A stretch of 64,000 nucleotides of DNA from Paenibacillus segetis (lineage in GTDB: Bacteria > Bacillota > Bacilli > Paenibacillales > Paenibacillaceae), in assembly GCF_014639155.1 (NCBI RefSeq), contig NZ_BMFT01000001.1:1054001-1118000 (forward strand). The letters are read 5' to 3'. Positions 27,493 to 36,252 of the stretch are shown in pieces. Within the stretch, counting starts at the first letter, position 1; each line of letters begins with the position of its first letter. Position numbers and translations under genes: made by a program. The notes under the pieces were generated by a model. The model ran no database searches, had not been told where the DNA came from, and worked only from the letters and a program-made list of their open reading frames with translations.

Positions 27493-28398
27493 TTAACCGG
27501 GATGTGGGCACATGACCTGTAAAACTCCTGGGTCGATCGAAGCTGTTAAAGGGGTAGAAGTAAGATGTTCTCCGTCTCCTAGAGCGAGACGAGGGAGACT
27601 GCTATGTACAGAAATGTTCTTTCCACGCAACATAGTAACGAACGGAAGACGGGTATGTCCACCGTAGAGTAACGTAGGGAAGAGCATCAGGAGTTTTAGT
27701 CTAGAGCAGTCATGAACAATACAAATATCTAAGAGACCATCGTCGGTTATCGCTTGGGGACAGATAGCAAGCCCCCCACCGTAACTAATAACATTGTTGA
27801 CTGCAGTAAGCCAAGCGGATGAGTAATTGTGTGTCACACCGTCACATTCTACTGTTAGCTGAGCAGGACGAAAAGTTAGAAGGGTATGAAAAACTCCGAT
27901 GACATAGGCTAATCTGCCCAAGCCGAAAGCATTGCATATTTTTTTATAACGACTTCTATTTACATTATGGGCTACTTCAGCATCAAAGCCTACGGCTAGT
28001 GCAGTAAGTGCACTCTGCCCAGATATTGCAATCATGTCGGTTGTTTTGGGCAAGCCCGCTAACATAACCTCTAATGCTGCGGTGGTTTCCATAGGGATAT
28101 GAAAACCTCGAGCGGTATCATTACCAGAACCTGAGGGGAAAACTGCTAACGGAACACCAGAATCACGTAATGCTGGTAGCAAACTGTTGATGGTCCCATC
28201 GCCACCTACAACACCCACTGCAAGCCATTTGACACTCGTAGAGAGTTTCTCCATAAGAAGGGTATGGGCTTGCTCAGCACTTTGAGTAAATATGTGCTGA
28301 TAAGGAATATTCCGCTCATCCAATATCTTACTTATTTTTGTCCAGACACGGTAACCTCTCCCGTTTCCAGAGTTCTTATTGACAACAAACAAGTACAT
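27493..28398 (-). CDS. Diacylglycerol/lipid kinase family protein (YegS/LCB5-like)
   Basis: About 301 residues. ATG at 28398 is chosen with GGAGG 7 bases upstream; the ATG at 28404 overlaps that spacing. The N-terminal NKNSGNGRG, the ATP-binding GGDGT (in VGVVGGDGTINSLLPAL) and PSGSGNDTARGF blocks define the DAGK catalytic family (DagK/YegS). The C-terminal domain is beta-rich as in DgkB. Likely a cytoplasmic lipid kinase recycling diacylglycerol; substrate specificity is not decided by the sequence. It is a single gene; no clear terminator is seen. Confidence 0.9.
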   Translation of the reverse strand: MYLFVVNKNSGNGRGYRVWTKISKILDERNIPYQHIFTQSAEQAHTLLMEKLSTSVKWLAVGVVGGDGTINSLLPALRDSGVPLAVFPSGSGNDTARGFHIPMETTAALEVMLAGLPKTTDMIAISGQSALTALAVGFDAEVAHNVNRSRYKKICNAFGLGRLAYVIGVFHTLLTFRPAQLTVECDGVTHNYSSAWLTAVNNVISYGGGLAICPQAITDDGLLDICIVHDCSRLKLLMLFPTLLYGGHTRLPFVTMLRGKNISVHSSLPRLALGDGEHLTSTPLTASIDPGVLQVMCPHPG

Positions 28399-28453
28399 TA
28401 ACATACCTCCATCTGTTTAGCAGGTACTTCTTTTTTTTAGTAGTTTAAGAGGT

Positions 28454-28623
28454 AGTTCAAAAAGGCATCTTTTGATCACGAAGTAAATTATGTAGCCTTA
28501 TCGACATCGAATCTTGAATTAAGTTGGGCCCTCTGGTGCTCACGTAGGTTTTGCCTACGCTCCGCTCCTCAGGCCCTATCTTCATTCAACCTTCTCGGTG
28601 CTGAAAATCTGTCTTTTTGAACT
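28454..28623. repeat. Large palindromic intergenic element
   Basis: Outer arms AGTTCAAAAAGG and CTTTTTGAACT enclose imperfect arms (TTGAATTAAG...GGGCCCT against AGGGCCT...CTTCATTCAA) and a central hairpin CGTAGG/CCTACG. Total 170 bp. It fills most of the 393-base gap between the lipid kinase and DUF1697 genes. It has no ORF and no integrase; a MITE-like or structured-RNA repeat is likely. I recall similar units in Paenibacillus intergenic regions, but this cannot be checked here. Confidence 0.7.
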
Positions 28624-28791
28624 CACACTATAAGTGTAACAATAATTAGAGAAATGGACATCATTAAATTTAAAATTATACAATTTATTATTTTGGTTAT
28701 ACCAATATATGTAATTAAAGATAGGACTCGCCACTACGATCTGTGCTACAGCGGTGTTATAGTAGGTAAAAGATGAAATAGGGGGAAGGAA

Positions 28792-29352
28792 ATGATCACG
28801 TATATCGCGTTGCTAAGAGGAATTAATGTCGGTGGTAAGAACATGATTAAAATGGCCTTGTTGAAGGAAATGTTCGAATCGATCGGCTTGAATCAGGTTC
28901 AAACATATATTCAAAGTGGGAATGTCCTGTTTAAATCGAATGAAGACGAACAGCATTTACGTCAGCGGATTGAACATGAGATTGAGGTTGTTTTTGGATT
29001 TCCGATTATTGTAACATTAAGGACTGCAGATGAGTTGGAACGTATTCTCGAGAAATGTCCATTCTCACAAGAAGAAGTGTCGTTAGCGGAATCGTCTTCA
29101 GTGGGGGAAAGTCTCTATGTCGCATTCATGCTAGAGGAACCAGTGGAAGAAGCGGTTGGAAAATGGATTGTTTATGCTAATGATAACGAAAAATATCATG
29201 TCAGCGGACGAGAAGTGTATCTGTTGTTCTCCGATAGTGTTCGTAACTCCAAGTTATCTGCTAATATACATAAATTAGGTGTACCGGCAACTGTTCGTAA
29301 CTGGAAAACAATCAACAAGCTTTCAACTATGGCAAAAGAAATGGAAGCATAA
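28792..29352 (+). CDS. DUF1697 domain protein
   Basis: 186 residues; the N-terminus YIALLRGINVGGKNMIKMALL and YIQSGNVLFKS are the DUF1697 signature, with the VRNWKTINKL block near the C-terminus. Members are small cytoplasmic proteins without a settled function. RBS GGGGGAAGG. Single gene. Confidence 0.92.
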   Translation: MITYIALLRGINVGGKNMIKMALLKEMFESIGLNQVQTYIQSGNVLFKSNEDEQHLRQRIEHEIEVVFGFPIIVTLRTADELERILEKCPFSQEEVSLAESSSVGESLYVAFMLEEPVEEAVGKWIVYANDNEKYHVSGREVYLLFSDSVRNSKLSANIHKLGVPATVRNWKTINKLSTMAKEMEA

Positions 29353-29446
29353 GTAATCGCGTAAGCAATAGTCTTCTTAAATTAAGGACATTACCATCAA
29401 TAATGGGAATGTCCTTTTTCCCATTCGAGAGCTTTAAAATGATGTT

Positions 29447-29506
29447 TTTGCAAAGTTAACTTGACATTATATGCAAAGCAAACTATTCTAATTATGCAAA
29501 GCAAAC
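29447..29506 (+). promoter_or_regulatory. Promoter with three phased direct repeats upstream of the HTH gene
   Basis: TTGACA at 29461-29466, 17 bases, TATTCT at 29484-29489. A motif TATGCAAAGCAAAC occurs at 29470 and 29493 exactly, and TTTGCAAAGTTAAC at 29447, all 23 bases apart (about two helical turns). They flank and fill the promoter spacer and are probably operators for the HTH protein encoded next. Confidence 0.75.
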
Positions 29507-29541
29507 ATTGCATATCAGCATTGTATATTGGAGGTGTGATT

Positions 29542-29748
29542 TTGAAAACCAGGATTCAAGAATTACGTAAACAACATAAACTTTCTCAGGAAGAGCTCGC
29601 CATGGCAGTAGGTGTGACTCGGCAAACTATTACATCTCTAGAGGTAGAGAAATACACTGCCTCCCTAGTCCTGGCGTATAAGATCGCAAAATATTTCAAC
29701 CTAACGATTGAAGAGGTTTTTGACTTTAGTGAAGTGGAGGAAATTTAA
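29542..29748 (+). CDS. Small XRE-family HTH regulator
   Basis: 68 residues starting at TTG (29542), supported by GGAGGTG 6 bases upstream; the longer reading upstream would cover the promoter. The protein is almost a bare Cro/C1 HTH: LRKQHKLSQEELAMAVGVTRQTITSLE, then KYTASLVLAYKIAKYFNLTIEEVFDF. Such proteins pair with a small membrane protein in HTH/membrane operons and are usually autorepressors. Its stop is 1 base before the downstream start. Confidence 0.9.
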   Translation: MKTRIQELRKQHKLSQEELAMAVGVTRQTITSLEVEKYTASLVLAYKIAKYFNLTIEEVFDFSEVEEI

Positions 29749-29749
29749 C

Positions 29750-30190
29750 ATGGAAAAGTTTAAAGAAAAAATTCGGGTAAGAATTATATCTCTATCATTG
29801 ATCACTTCGCTAGTTTGTTTGATTAATGTGATCTTACTTACCAACAGAAGTAGATTACCTGAAATTTCCGATTTTATTCTCGGATTTCAATCTGGAGTAT
29901 TTATAGGTCTAATTTTAATTTTGGTATTTTGTTTGATGAAATTTCTTGCGAGCATGAAAAGTGATGAAGCGTTGAAAAAACTTTATATCCAGGAGAATGA
30001 TGAACGTAGGCAGTTAATTGGATATAAGACATCTGTATTTACGACGGTGGGGATGTTGATCTTATTGGCTTTTGCCACCGTTGTAGCAGGCTTTTTTAAT
30101 GAAATTGTCTTTTTTACATTGCTAGGGGTTTTAGCGGCGTTACTGATACTTTTATATGCTACTTTGATTTATTTCAAGAAGACAATATAA
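29750..30190 (+). CDS. Small membrane protein of the HTH partner type
   Basis: About 146 residues with four membrane segments (about 11-30, 41-62, 90-112, 118-140). ATG at 29750 is preferred: GGAGG lies 8 bases upstream and the upstream 14 codons overlap the HTH gene. A charged stretch with the motif QENDERRQLIGYK between segments 2 and 3 is common in proteins cotranscribed with small XRE regulators. Function is unknown; it may sense membrane state and sequester or modulate the regulator, but that is inference. Confidence 0.78.
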   Translation: MEKFKEKIRVRIISLSLITSLVCLINVILLTNRSRLPEISDFILGFQSGVFIGLILILVFCLMKFLASMKSDEALKKLYIQENDERRQLIGYKTSVFTTVGMLILLAFATVVAGFFNEIVFFTLLGVLAALLILLYATLIYFKKTI

Positions 30191-30353
30191 GTTAGATCGT
30201 ATGACGCTTAGCACAGAGTTCACAATTTATTGCGATATAATTTACATTACCTTTACACTTCAATGTAAGGTAATTAATATCTTCCTTTTACAATCAAGAT
30301 AGTAGTAAGAAAGGCCTATTTATTTTGATGTAGTAAATCGGAGGATGAGATAC

Positions 30354-32117
30354 TTGAAGAACAGCAGCATGCACTTCTCTATGAAATGGAAATTAATCAT
30401 TAGTTTTTCTGTGATTGCTATTATCTTCATGGCAGTGGCTTTTTATCAAAGCCATAAAATTAATATGGTGCATTCTTCTATGGAACGACAAAAAACGGAG
30501 ATGGAGAAAAGAATTACGGTCTCTAGGATGACTCAATTTTTACAGGAATTAAATAGGGAAGAGACTTCCCTTGCCGAATCTAGTGACTTAGAGTTGGTTG
30601 ACTTTTTCAGGGACAAGCAACAGCAATTTGAAACGGACTTGACTGCTGTAACATTTGAGGCAGGTACTGTAGCGTATGAAAATTTAGATCTTTTACATAA
30701 TCAAGCTAAGGAATACTTTGGATATTTTGATGAATTGGTACAAACGATGGAAGATGATAGCATGGACCCATTAGAAGTCCTAGAAAAAATCGACGCTACT
30801 CATACAAAGTCGTTAGCTCTAAACCAAGAGATGCTGAAGACGAACGAACAGTTGTATAATTCTGCAGCGGGAAATGCTAGGCAAGCACAAGATGATTCTT
30901 TTACTATATTAAGTGATACAACTTCGATGACTACATATGCTGCAATCTTAGTATTTTGCTTCACCATTATTATTGCGATTATGCTTATCCGTTCCTTCCT
31001 TGCCCCAGTCCACAAGTTGCAAGAGGCTTTGCGCAAAATATCTGAAGGAGATCTACGGCATCAAATCAATTCACCATATAATGACGAGTTAGGTAAGCTT
31101 AGTCATCATTTCGATCACATGGTGGAACGGGTTCGTGATATGCTCCAACAGACACATTCCGTCGCCTCTTCGCTAGCGGTATATTCTCATTCTTTTCAAC
31201 AAGCATCATCCATTACTGCTCACACGAACCATGATATTGTTAGCACCATTCAGGAAATTTCCGGTGGTGCGGATCAGCAGGCCGTGCAATCAGAGCAAAG
31301 CTCTAATTTGATTCTGGAATTGGAACAGGGTGTTAATGAAATTACGGAATATACGGAAGTAATGGTATTGACTAGTCAAACGGCGAATGACAATTCCCGT
31401 AAAGGATCTGCGGCGGTTACTTCTCTTCAGAAGGTATCTGAACATTCACGCGTATCCATTGGCAAGGTGTATGAAGCTTTGACGGTTCTGTCGGAACAAT
31501 CCAAAGAGATATCAAAAATCACGAACTCTATTACTGAAATTTCCAATCAAACGAATGTATTGTCCTTGAATGCGGCTATTGAAGCAGCACTAGCGGGTGC
31601 TTATGGTAAAGGTTTTACCGTGATCGCTACGGAAGTAAGAAAATTATCGATGCAAACCAAGGAGTCATCGCTTTATATCGGCAACATGATCAATGAATGG
31701 CAAACTAGTATGGTTGAATTACAACAATATATGATGGAAACGAAAGAAAACTTGGAAGTGCAGGATGCGAAAATAGCGGAAACTCATTTATCTTTTGAAG
31801 CCATTGATCAATCGATTGAGGAAATCAGTAGACAGATTGAACAAATTCACGACAAGGTAAATGTGACTCGAACTAACAATTCGAGACTTGCTGAATCCGT
31901 TCATTGTGTTGCTTCTATTGCAGAGGAAACAGCAGCCGGGGTTCAAGAAGTTAATGCTTCGAGTATTCAGCAGGACAACGCTATTCGTAACATTGCCCAA
32001 CAAGCGGTTGAAATTAATGAAATATCACAAAAGCTGTTCCAAGAAATCAATCTATTTAAGATCAATGAGGATGTAGTAGAAGAGGACATGGTTAGTGTTG
32101 TTGATGTATCCGAGTAG
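30354..32117 (+). CDS. Methyl-accepting chemotaxis protein
   Basis: About 587 residues. TTG at 30354 fits the GGAGG site (9 bases); the ATG at 30345 abuts that site. Membrane segment 1 is at about 13-30; the extracytoplasmic sensor domain (about 31-190) is helical, of the four-helix-bundle type; membrane segment 2 is at about 192-214. A HAMP domain follows (SFLAPVHKLQEALRKISEGDL) and then the long coiled-coil signalling domain whose tip is TNVLSLNAAIEAALAG. A CheW/CheA-type partner is not encoded nearby. Ligand unknown. No C-terminal methyltransferase-docking pentapeptide was seen. Confidence 0.92.
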   Translation: MKNSSMHFSMKWKLIISFSVIAIIFMAVAFYQSHKINMVHSSMERQKTEMEKRITVSRMTQFLQELNREETSLAESSDLELVDFFRDKQQQFETDLTAVTFEAGTVAYENLDLLHNQAKEYFGYFDELVQTMEDDSMDPLEVLEKIDATHTKSLALNQEMLKTNEQLYNSAAGNARQAQDDSFTILSDTTSMTTYAAILVFCFTIIIAIMLIRSFLAPVHKLQEALRKISEGDLRHQINSPYNDELGKLSHHFDHMVERVRDMLQQTHSVASSLAVYSHSFQQASSITAHTNHDIVSTIQEISGGADQQAVQSEQSSNLILELEQGVNEITEYTEVMVLTSQTANDNSRKGSAAVTSLQKVSEHSRVSIGKVYEALTVLSEQSKEISKITNSITEISNQTNVLSLNAAIEAALAGAYGKGFTVIATEVRKLSMQTKESSLYIGNMINEWQTSMVELQQYMMETKENLEVQDAKIAETHLSFEAIDQSIEEISRQIEQIHDKVNVTRTNNSRLAESVHCVASIAEETAAGVQEVNASSIQQDNAIRNIAQQAVEINEISQKLFQEINLFKINEDVVEEDMVSVVDVSE

Positions 32118-32244
32118 CGGATTCAGTGCATGAAGCATATGAAGAAGCGTACATTTATCTTTTTTTGTTATCAGTAGAATAAGCTTGGGCGCACTTAGCG
32201 GCTTACATACTGCCAATCAAAAAACGATAAAGGATGATCACGGG

Positions 32245-34167
32245 ATGAAAATGTTAGAGACATCTGCAATTGGCAAAATGAAACTAAAGAACAAAATCAT
32301 TATGGCACCTATGGGTGCGGAGCTAGGCAATTTTGATGTAAGAACAAATGCTTATTATGTTGCCAGAGCCAAGGGCGGGGTCAGTATGCTCATGTGTACT
32401 GTGGTTGCAACGGAAGAAATTGAAGGTCATAGTCCGGCCTCCGTCCTTGATGAGAACAGTTTTGATGGGCTTAAATCCCTGGTGGAACAATGTCACGAAT
32501 ACGATTCCAAGGTATGCCTGCAAGTAATGGCTGGCGCAGGTTTGGGAGGAATGGCTCCAGGTAGACTTCAACCAGTTGCTCCGTCCCCTATGCAGGTTAT
32601 GCCTGGAATGGATTATATGTATGCTGAAATGTCCAAAGAGGAGATAACATTCGTACAAGGTGAAGTGATCCGCACAGCTAAATTAGCTAAGGAAGCGGGA
32701 GTAGATTGTATATCGATTCATGCCTATGGTGGATATTTAACCGATAAATTTATGAGCAAACGGTGGAACCATAGAACCGATGAGTACGGCGGAAGTTTTG
32801 AGAACCGTATGCGTTTCCTAACAGAAATGATTGATATGGTCAAAGCAGAATTAGGTAATGATTATCCGTTAATTGTTAAATTCACACCATGTCACTACAT
32901 GCCAATTGAAAGCGGTTACAGAGATATGGAAGAGGGCTTAGAAATCGCTAAATTATTGGAATCTAAAGGTGTTCATGCACTCCATGTAGATGCTGGCTGT
33001 CATGATAATTGGTTTTTAGCTATGCCTCCTATCTATCAACAGGAAATGGCTCCACAAATGAAATCATCGCAAGCTGTGAAAGAAGTCGTATCGATTCCTG
33101 TCATTTCGCAAGGGCGATTGGAAAATGTCAGCAAAGCTGAAGCCGCTTTGGAGAATGAATGGCTTGATTTCGTTTGTATCGGTAGAGGATTGCTGGCTGA
33201 TCCAGAAATCCCGAATAAGATCGCAGAGAATCGCACGGATGATATCCGTTCCTGTATTTCTTGTAATGAGGGTTGTATTGCACGAGTAGCGAGTATGCCG
33301 GATTACAAGAGTATTGAGTGTGCTGTTAATCCATTGACAGGACATGAAGGACTTAGAGAATTGAAGAAGACAGAAGCACCCAAACGCATTCTGGTCATTG
33401 GAGCAGGTCCTGGCGGTTGTACAGCCGCGATAACTGCCGCAGATGCAGGTCATGATGTAGAGGTGTGGGAGAAAGCTCCTCAATTAGGCGGTAATTTTTT
33501 GGCCGCTTGTATGCCTACCTTCAAAAGAGACGGCGAGAACATTTTGAGTTATTATCGGACACAGCTGGCAAAACGGAATATTACCGTCAAATATTGCAAT
33601 GAAGCCACAGAAGAATCCATCCTCGGCTTTGGTGCAGATAAGGTAATATGGGCTGCGGGAGGCACTCCTGTCAGACCGTCTTCTATCGAAGGTATTATGG
33701 GCAAAAATGTATGCTTAGCTACGGATGCACTACGAAACCTTTGTCTTGTAGGAGATACGATTGTTGTGATCGGTGGTGGTTTGGTTGGGTGCGAAACAGC
33801 TATTAATTACGCGCGTAAAGGCAAAAAGGTAACCATCGTAGAAATGTCGGATAAGCTATTACCTGAACCCCTATTTATCCAAAATATGATGATGCTTACG
33901 CTGATGTTAGATCATCCTAATATCTCTTCCATGCCAAGTACTAAATTGGTGAAGATAGGTATGGGATCTGCGACCGTAGAAAATGAGAATGGACTCTTAG
34001 AAATTCCTTGTGATACTGTCATTCTTGCTATGGGATTTAAGCCAAATAACGAGGTGTTTACAGCGCTTGAAGGTAAGGTGGATATTGTGAATGTTGGCGA
34101 CAGTGTTCGGGCGCGTAAAGTATATGATGCGGTACATGAGGCTTATAATACGGTGTTAAGTATTTAA
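32245..34167 (+). CDS. FAD/FMN oxidoreductase of the 2,4-dienoyl-CoA reductase / BaiCD family
   Basis: About 640 residues in two parts. The N-terminal ~370 residues are an old-yellow-enzyme TIM barrel (HAYGGYLTDKFMSKRWNHRT; HVDAGCHD). The linker holds a 4Fe-4S cluster motif with Cys337, Cys340, Cys344 and Cys359 (CISCNEGC). The C-terminal part is a pyridine-nucleotide-disulphide-type FAD/NAD domain (VIGAGPGG and VVIGGGLVGCE). Family reactions are NAD(P)H-dependent reductions of enoates, enoyl-CoA or steroid C=C bonds. The start at 32245 aligns with the family start (MKMLETSAIGKMKLKN); the upstream extension lacks a good RBS. Substrate unknown. Confidence 0.9.
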   Translation: MKMLETSAIGKMKLKNKIIMAPMGAELGNFDVRTNAYYVARAKGGVSMLMCTVVATEEIEGHSPASVLDENSFDGLKSLVEQCHEYDSKVCLQVMAGAGLGGMAPGRLQPVAPSPMQVMPGMDYMYAEMSKEEITFVQGEVIRTAKLAKEAGVDCISIHAYGGYLTDKFMSKRWNHRTDEYGGSFENRMRFLTEMIDMVKAELGNDYPLIVKFTPCHYMPIESGYRDMEEGLEIAKLLESKGVHALHVDAGCHDNWFLAMPPIYQQEMAPQMKSSQAVKEVVSIPVISQGRLENVSKAEAALENEWLDFVCIGRGLLADPEIPNKIAENRTDDIRSCISCNEGCIARVASMPDYKSIECAVNPLTGHEGLRELKKTEAPKRILVIGAGPGGCTAAITAADAGHDVEVWEKAPQLGGNFLAACMPTFKRDGENILSYYRTQLAKRNITVKYCNEATEESILGFGADKVIWAAGGTPVRPSSIEGIMGKNVCLATDALRNLCLVGDTIVVIGGGLVGCETAINYARKGKKVTIVEMSDKLLPEPLFIQNMMMLTLMLDHPNISSMPSTKLVKIGMGSATVENENGLLEIPCDTVILAMGFKPNNEVFTALEGKVDIVNVGDSVRARKVYDAVHEAYNTVLSI

Positions 34168-34183
34168 AAAGTTGATTATTAAG

Positions 34184-34230
34184 ACAACTACCCAACTCGT
34201 GATCATTCTTATCACAGGTTGGGTTGTTTG
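34184..34230 (+). terminator. Intrinsic terminator after the oxidoreductase
   Basis: ACCCAAC..GTGAT / ATCAC..GTTGGGT imperfect stem with a T-rich tail (TTGTTTG). Confidence 0.7.
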
Positions 34231-34342
34231 TCGTGGAAATTAGTTAGGCGTAAATTGCATTCTTATAAATGAGTATGATAGTTTAATAAATACGTATCAA
34301 GCTGATATCCAAAAAATATCTTGATAGGAAGTGAAGTACAAC

Positions 34343-35125
34343 ATGATAGATATCCATACGCATATACTGCCTGGAGTAGATGACGGGGCGGAAAATTGGA
34401 ATGATACTTTGGATATGGCTAGAGCTGCCGTCTCAGAAGGAATCACAACAATCATAGCGACTCCGCATCATGCGAATGGGAGATATATCAACTCAGCAGT
34501 TGAAGTTGTCGAACATACTCGCTACATTAACGAACAATTATTTGCTGAAGGTGTACCTGTAACGATACTACCTGGACAAGAAATTCGTGTACATATGGAT
34601 TTGCTAGAGGCATGGTCTAGAGCAGAATTACTTCCGCTCGCTAGCTCTAACTATGTGCTGATTGAGATGCCTTCTTCGCATATTCCGAAGGAGATGGAAG
34701 AGCTGATTCATGAACTCCATATAATGAAGCTAAAACCGATTATTGCCCATCCTGAACGTAATGCAGAGGTAATGAAGAACCCGCAGCGATTGGCGGAGCT
34801 GCTTGAGAGGGGGGCATTTGCACAGGTTACAAGTCATTCTTTACTTGGTGGTTTTGGCAGAAGAGTTGAGAAATTGGCGTGGACACTCTGTAGAAATGGT
34901 CTCATCCATATTGTATCTTCGGATGCACATCATGTGGAACGTAGAGGGTTTCGATTACGTGAAGCCTACGATGTGATAGGTGAGCGAATGGGGGAGCAAT
35001 GGTATAACTATTTCATAAATAATGCCCAGTGTGTACTTGAGGATAAAAACTTTAATAGCCTACCAACTATAAATATACCAAAGGGCATGCTACGGCGGAT
35101 GCTGACCTATTTCCATCATGTTTAG
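34343..35125 (+). CDS. PHP-type tyrosine-protein phosphatase (CpsB/YwqE family)
   Basis: About 260 residues. ATG at 34343 gives the family start MIDIHTHILPGVDDGA, with AGGAAGTGA upstream; a GTG at 34331 is less likely. The PHP metal ligands H5-x-H7, the EATPHH-like ATPHHANG, and the HPERN and SSDAHH blocks are visible. Enzymes of this group dephosphorylate the BY-kinase that controls capsule and EPS synthesis. It lies 1.1 kb upstream of the EPS operon, in the same direction, and is probably the phosphatase for the kinase at 36989-37681. Confidence 0.93.
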   Translation: MIDIHTHILPGVDDGAENWNDTLDMARAAVSEGITTIIATPHHANGRYINSAVEVVEHTRYINEQLFAEGVPVTILPGQEIRVHMDLLEAWSRAELLPLASSNYVLIEMPSSHIPKEMEELIHELHIMKLKPIIAHPERNAEVMKNPQRLAELLERGAFAQVTSHSLLGGFGRRVEKLAWTLCRNGLIHIVSSDAHHVERRGFRLREAYDVIGERMGEQWYNYFINNAQCVLEDKNFNSLPTINIPKGMLRRMLTYFHHV

Positions 35126-35194
35126 TCATAGGACTATCTCCATATTTGTGAATGGATATATTAGTAAATTAGCACCTGAATAGTATCATATGGG

Positions 35195-35236
35195 AACCAA
35201 GTGAACCGGATATTACGGAAAAACTTGGTTTTTTTT
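35195..35236 (+). terminator. Intrinsic terminator after the phosphatase
   Basis: AACCAAGT / ACTTGGTT stem, an inner CCG/CGG pair, followed by TTTTTTTT. Confidence 0.82.
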
Positions 35237-35697
35237 GATTATTCAGGCCAGCGAAACGCTTAATTATGTAAAAAGTGAGTGTGTTTTCCCATTCTTCACT
35301 TGCAGAAACCTCCGATATGGTCCTGTATTTATAGGACGGTGACCAATAGTCCCTAATTTGTGTAGAAGTTAAGCGCAAATCGCGATTTGCAGCGATTCAT
35401 AATTTAGATAAAAAACCTTTATTTCACAAGGGAAGGAAGCTTTACATAGTGATAGATGATTAGTTCAAGGACAACGAAATTCTAAATCTGACATGAAGCG
35501 CTTACAAAATACAAAAAAATCCATTTTACCATCCTAAATAAGACAAGCAATGTTACTTTTCTACATAAATTAGGAGCTCATAACCATGTCTTTATTCTCT
35601 CAAGAAATGTTTACAAATATGTCATAATAGAAATCAAAGCAGGTTAAGCTCCATTATTCAAAAGAAAGTTAGACTTGATGAATGGAGGATATGAAAG
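35237..35697 (+). other. Intergenic region before the EPS locus
   Basis: 461 bases with no believable ORF. It holds a small hairpin (GTCCT / AGGAC at 35318-35336) and a near-palindrome TGAAGCGCTTACA at 35494-35506 that is one base short of a CcpA cre site. AT-rich from 35500 to 35640, where the promoter for the next gene should lie; no clear -35/-10 was picked. Confidence 0.5.
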
Positions 35698-35994
35698 ATG
35701 AATGTTTCGAATGTCGAGCAGAGGCGAGGAAGGCTGAAGCAATTTTTGAAAATATTATCCGAAGATCCTTCTCTATTGAATCAAGATGGGTTAAAAGAAA
35801 CCAGATCTTTATCGGAACTGCTTGTGTTCTCCGGTTACAGATCATGTAACGAACCCGTGGACATGGCTGAGGTATTGTCGAAATCGCTCAGGAAGATAGG
35901 ACTTGAAGCATGTTCAGTGGATATGATGGAGCATGTCATGAATGGCGGTACGATTGACGAGTTTATGAATGCAAGGAGTCACAGGGCTACATAG
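35698..35994 (+). CDS. Small protein of unknown function at the head of the EPS locus
   Basis: 98 residues, no signal peptide or membrane segment, ATG preceded by GGAGG at 10 bases. It is mostly helical by composition (LKQFLKILSEDPSLL..., MAEVLSKSLRKIGLEA, VDMMEHVMNGGTIDEF) with three Cys/Met-rich stretches and charged helices, as expected of a small all-alpha protein-binding domain. It lies between the PHP phosphatase and the EPS kinase genes on the same strand. I do not recognise the family; a regulatory or anti-sigma-like role would be pure speculation. Confidence 0.6.
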   Translation: MNVSNVEQRRGRLKQFLKILSEDPSLLNQDGLKETRSLSELLVFSGYRSCNEPVDMAEVLSKSLRKIGLEACSVDMMEHVMNGGTIDEFMNARSHRAT

Positions 35995-35995
35995 C

Positions 35996-36160
35996 GAGCT
36001 TCAGGGATAGGTTCTAATTATGTTTATAGTAATAACCATGCCCTTGAGTTCTCGAATTGAATAGTTTTAGTTGTGATAGATTCATAAAGAATGATTTTTC
36101 CGTAGAGTCTTATAATTCTGCGGGCAAATCTTGCCCTGAAGTTCGCGTATTGAATAATAA
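35996..36160 (+). promoter_or_regulatory. Structured leader of the EPS operon with repeated motif
   Basis: A ~25-base motif (TGCCCTTGAGTTCTCGAATT, then GAATA) at 36039 recurs imperfectly at 36132, and a shorter inverted copy (CGAGCTTCAGGG) lies at 35996. Hairpins CCGTAGAG/TTCTGCGG (36100-36123) and GGGCAA/TTGCCC (36122-36136) are adjacent. It lies 93-255 bases before the kinase-modulator gene. Confidence 0.5.
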
Positions 36161-36252
36161 TTATATAAAGTTATTCGTAAAGAGAAGTTGTGGTCGCAAT
36201 CATGTAGGAAGAAAGAGGAAAGACATAACCAACTAGTACTGGAGGAAATAAT

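Noticed and set aside
35494..35506. CcpA cre-like palindrome TGAAGCGCTTACA
   Set aside because: One base short of the 14-base consensus and far (190 bases) from the next start; too weak to call.
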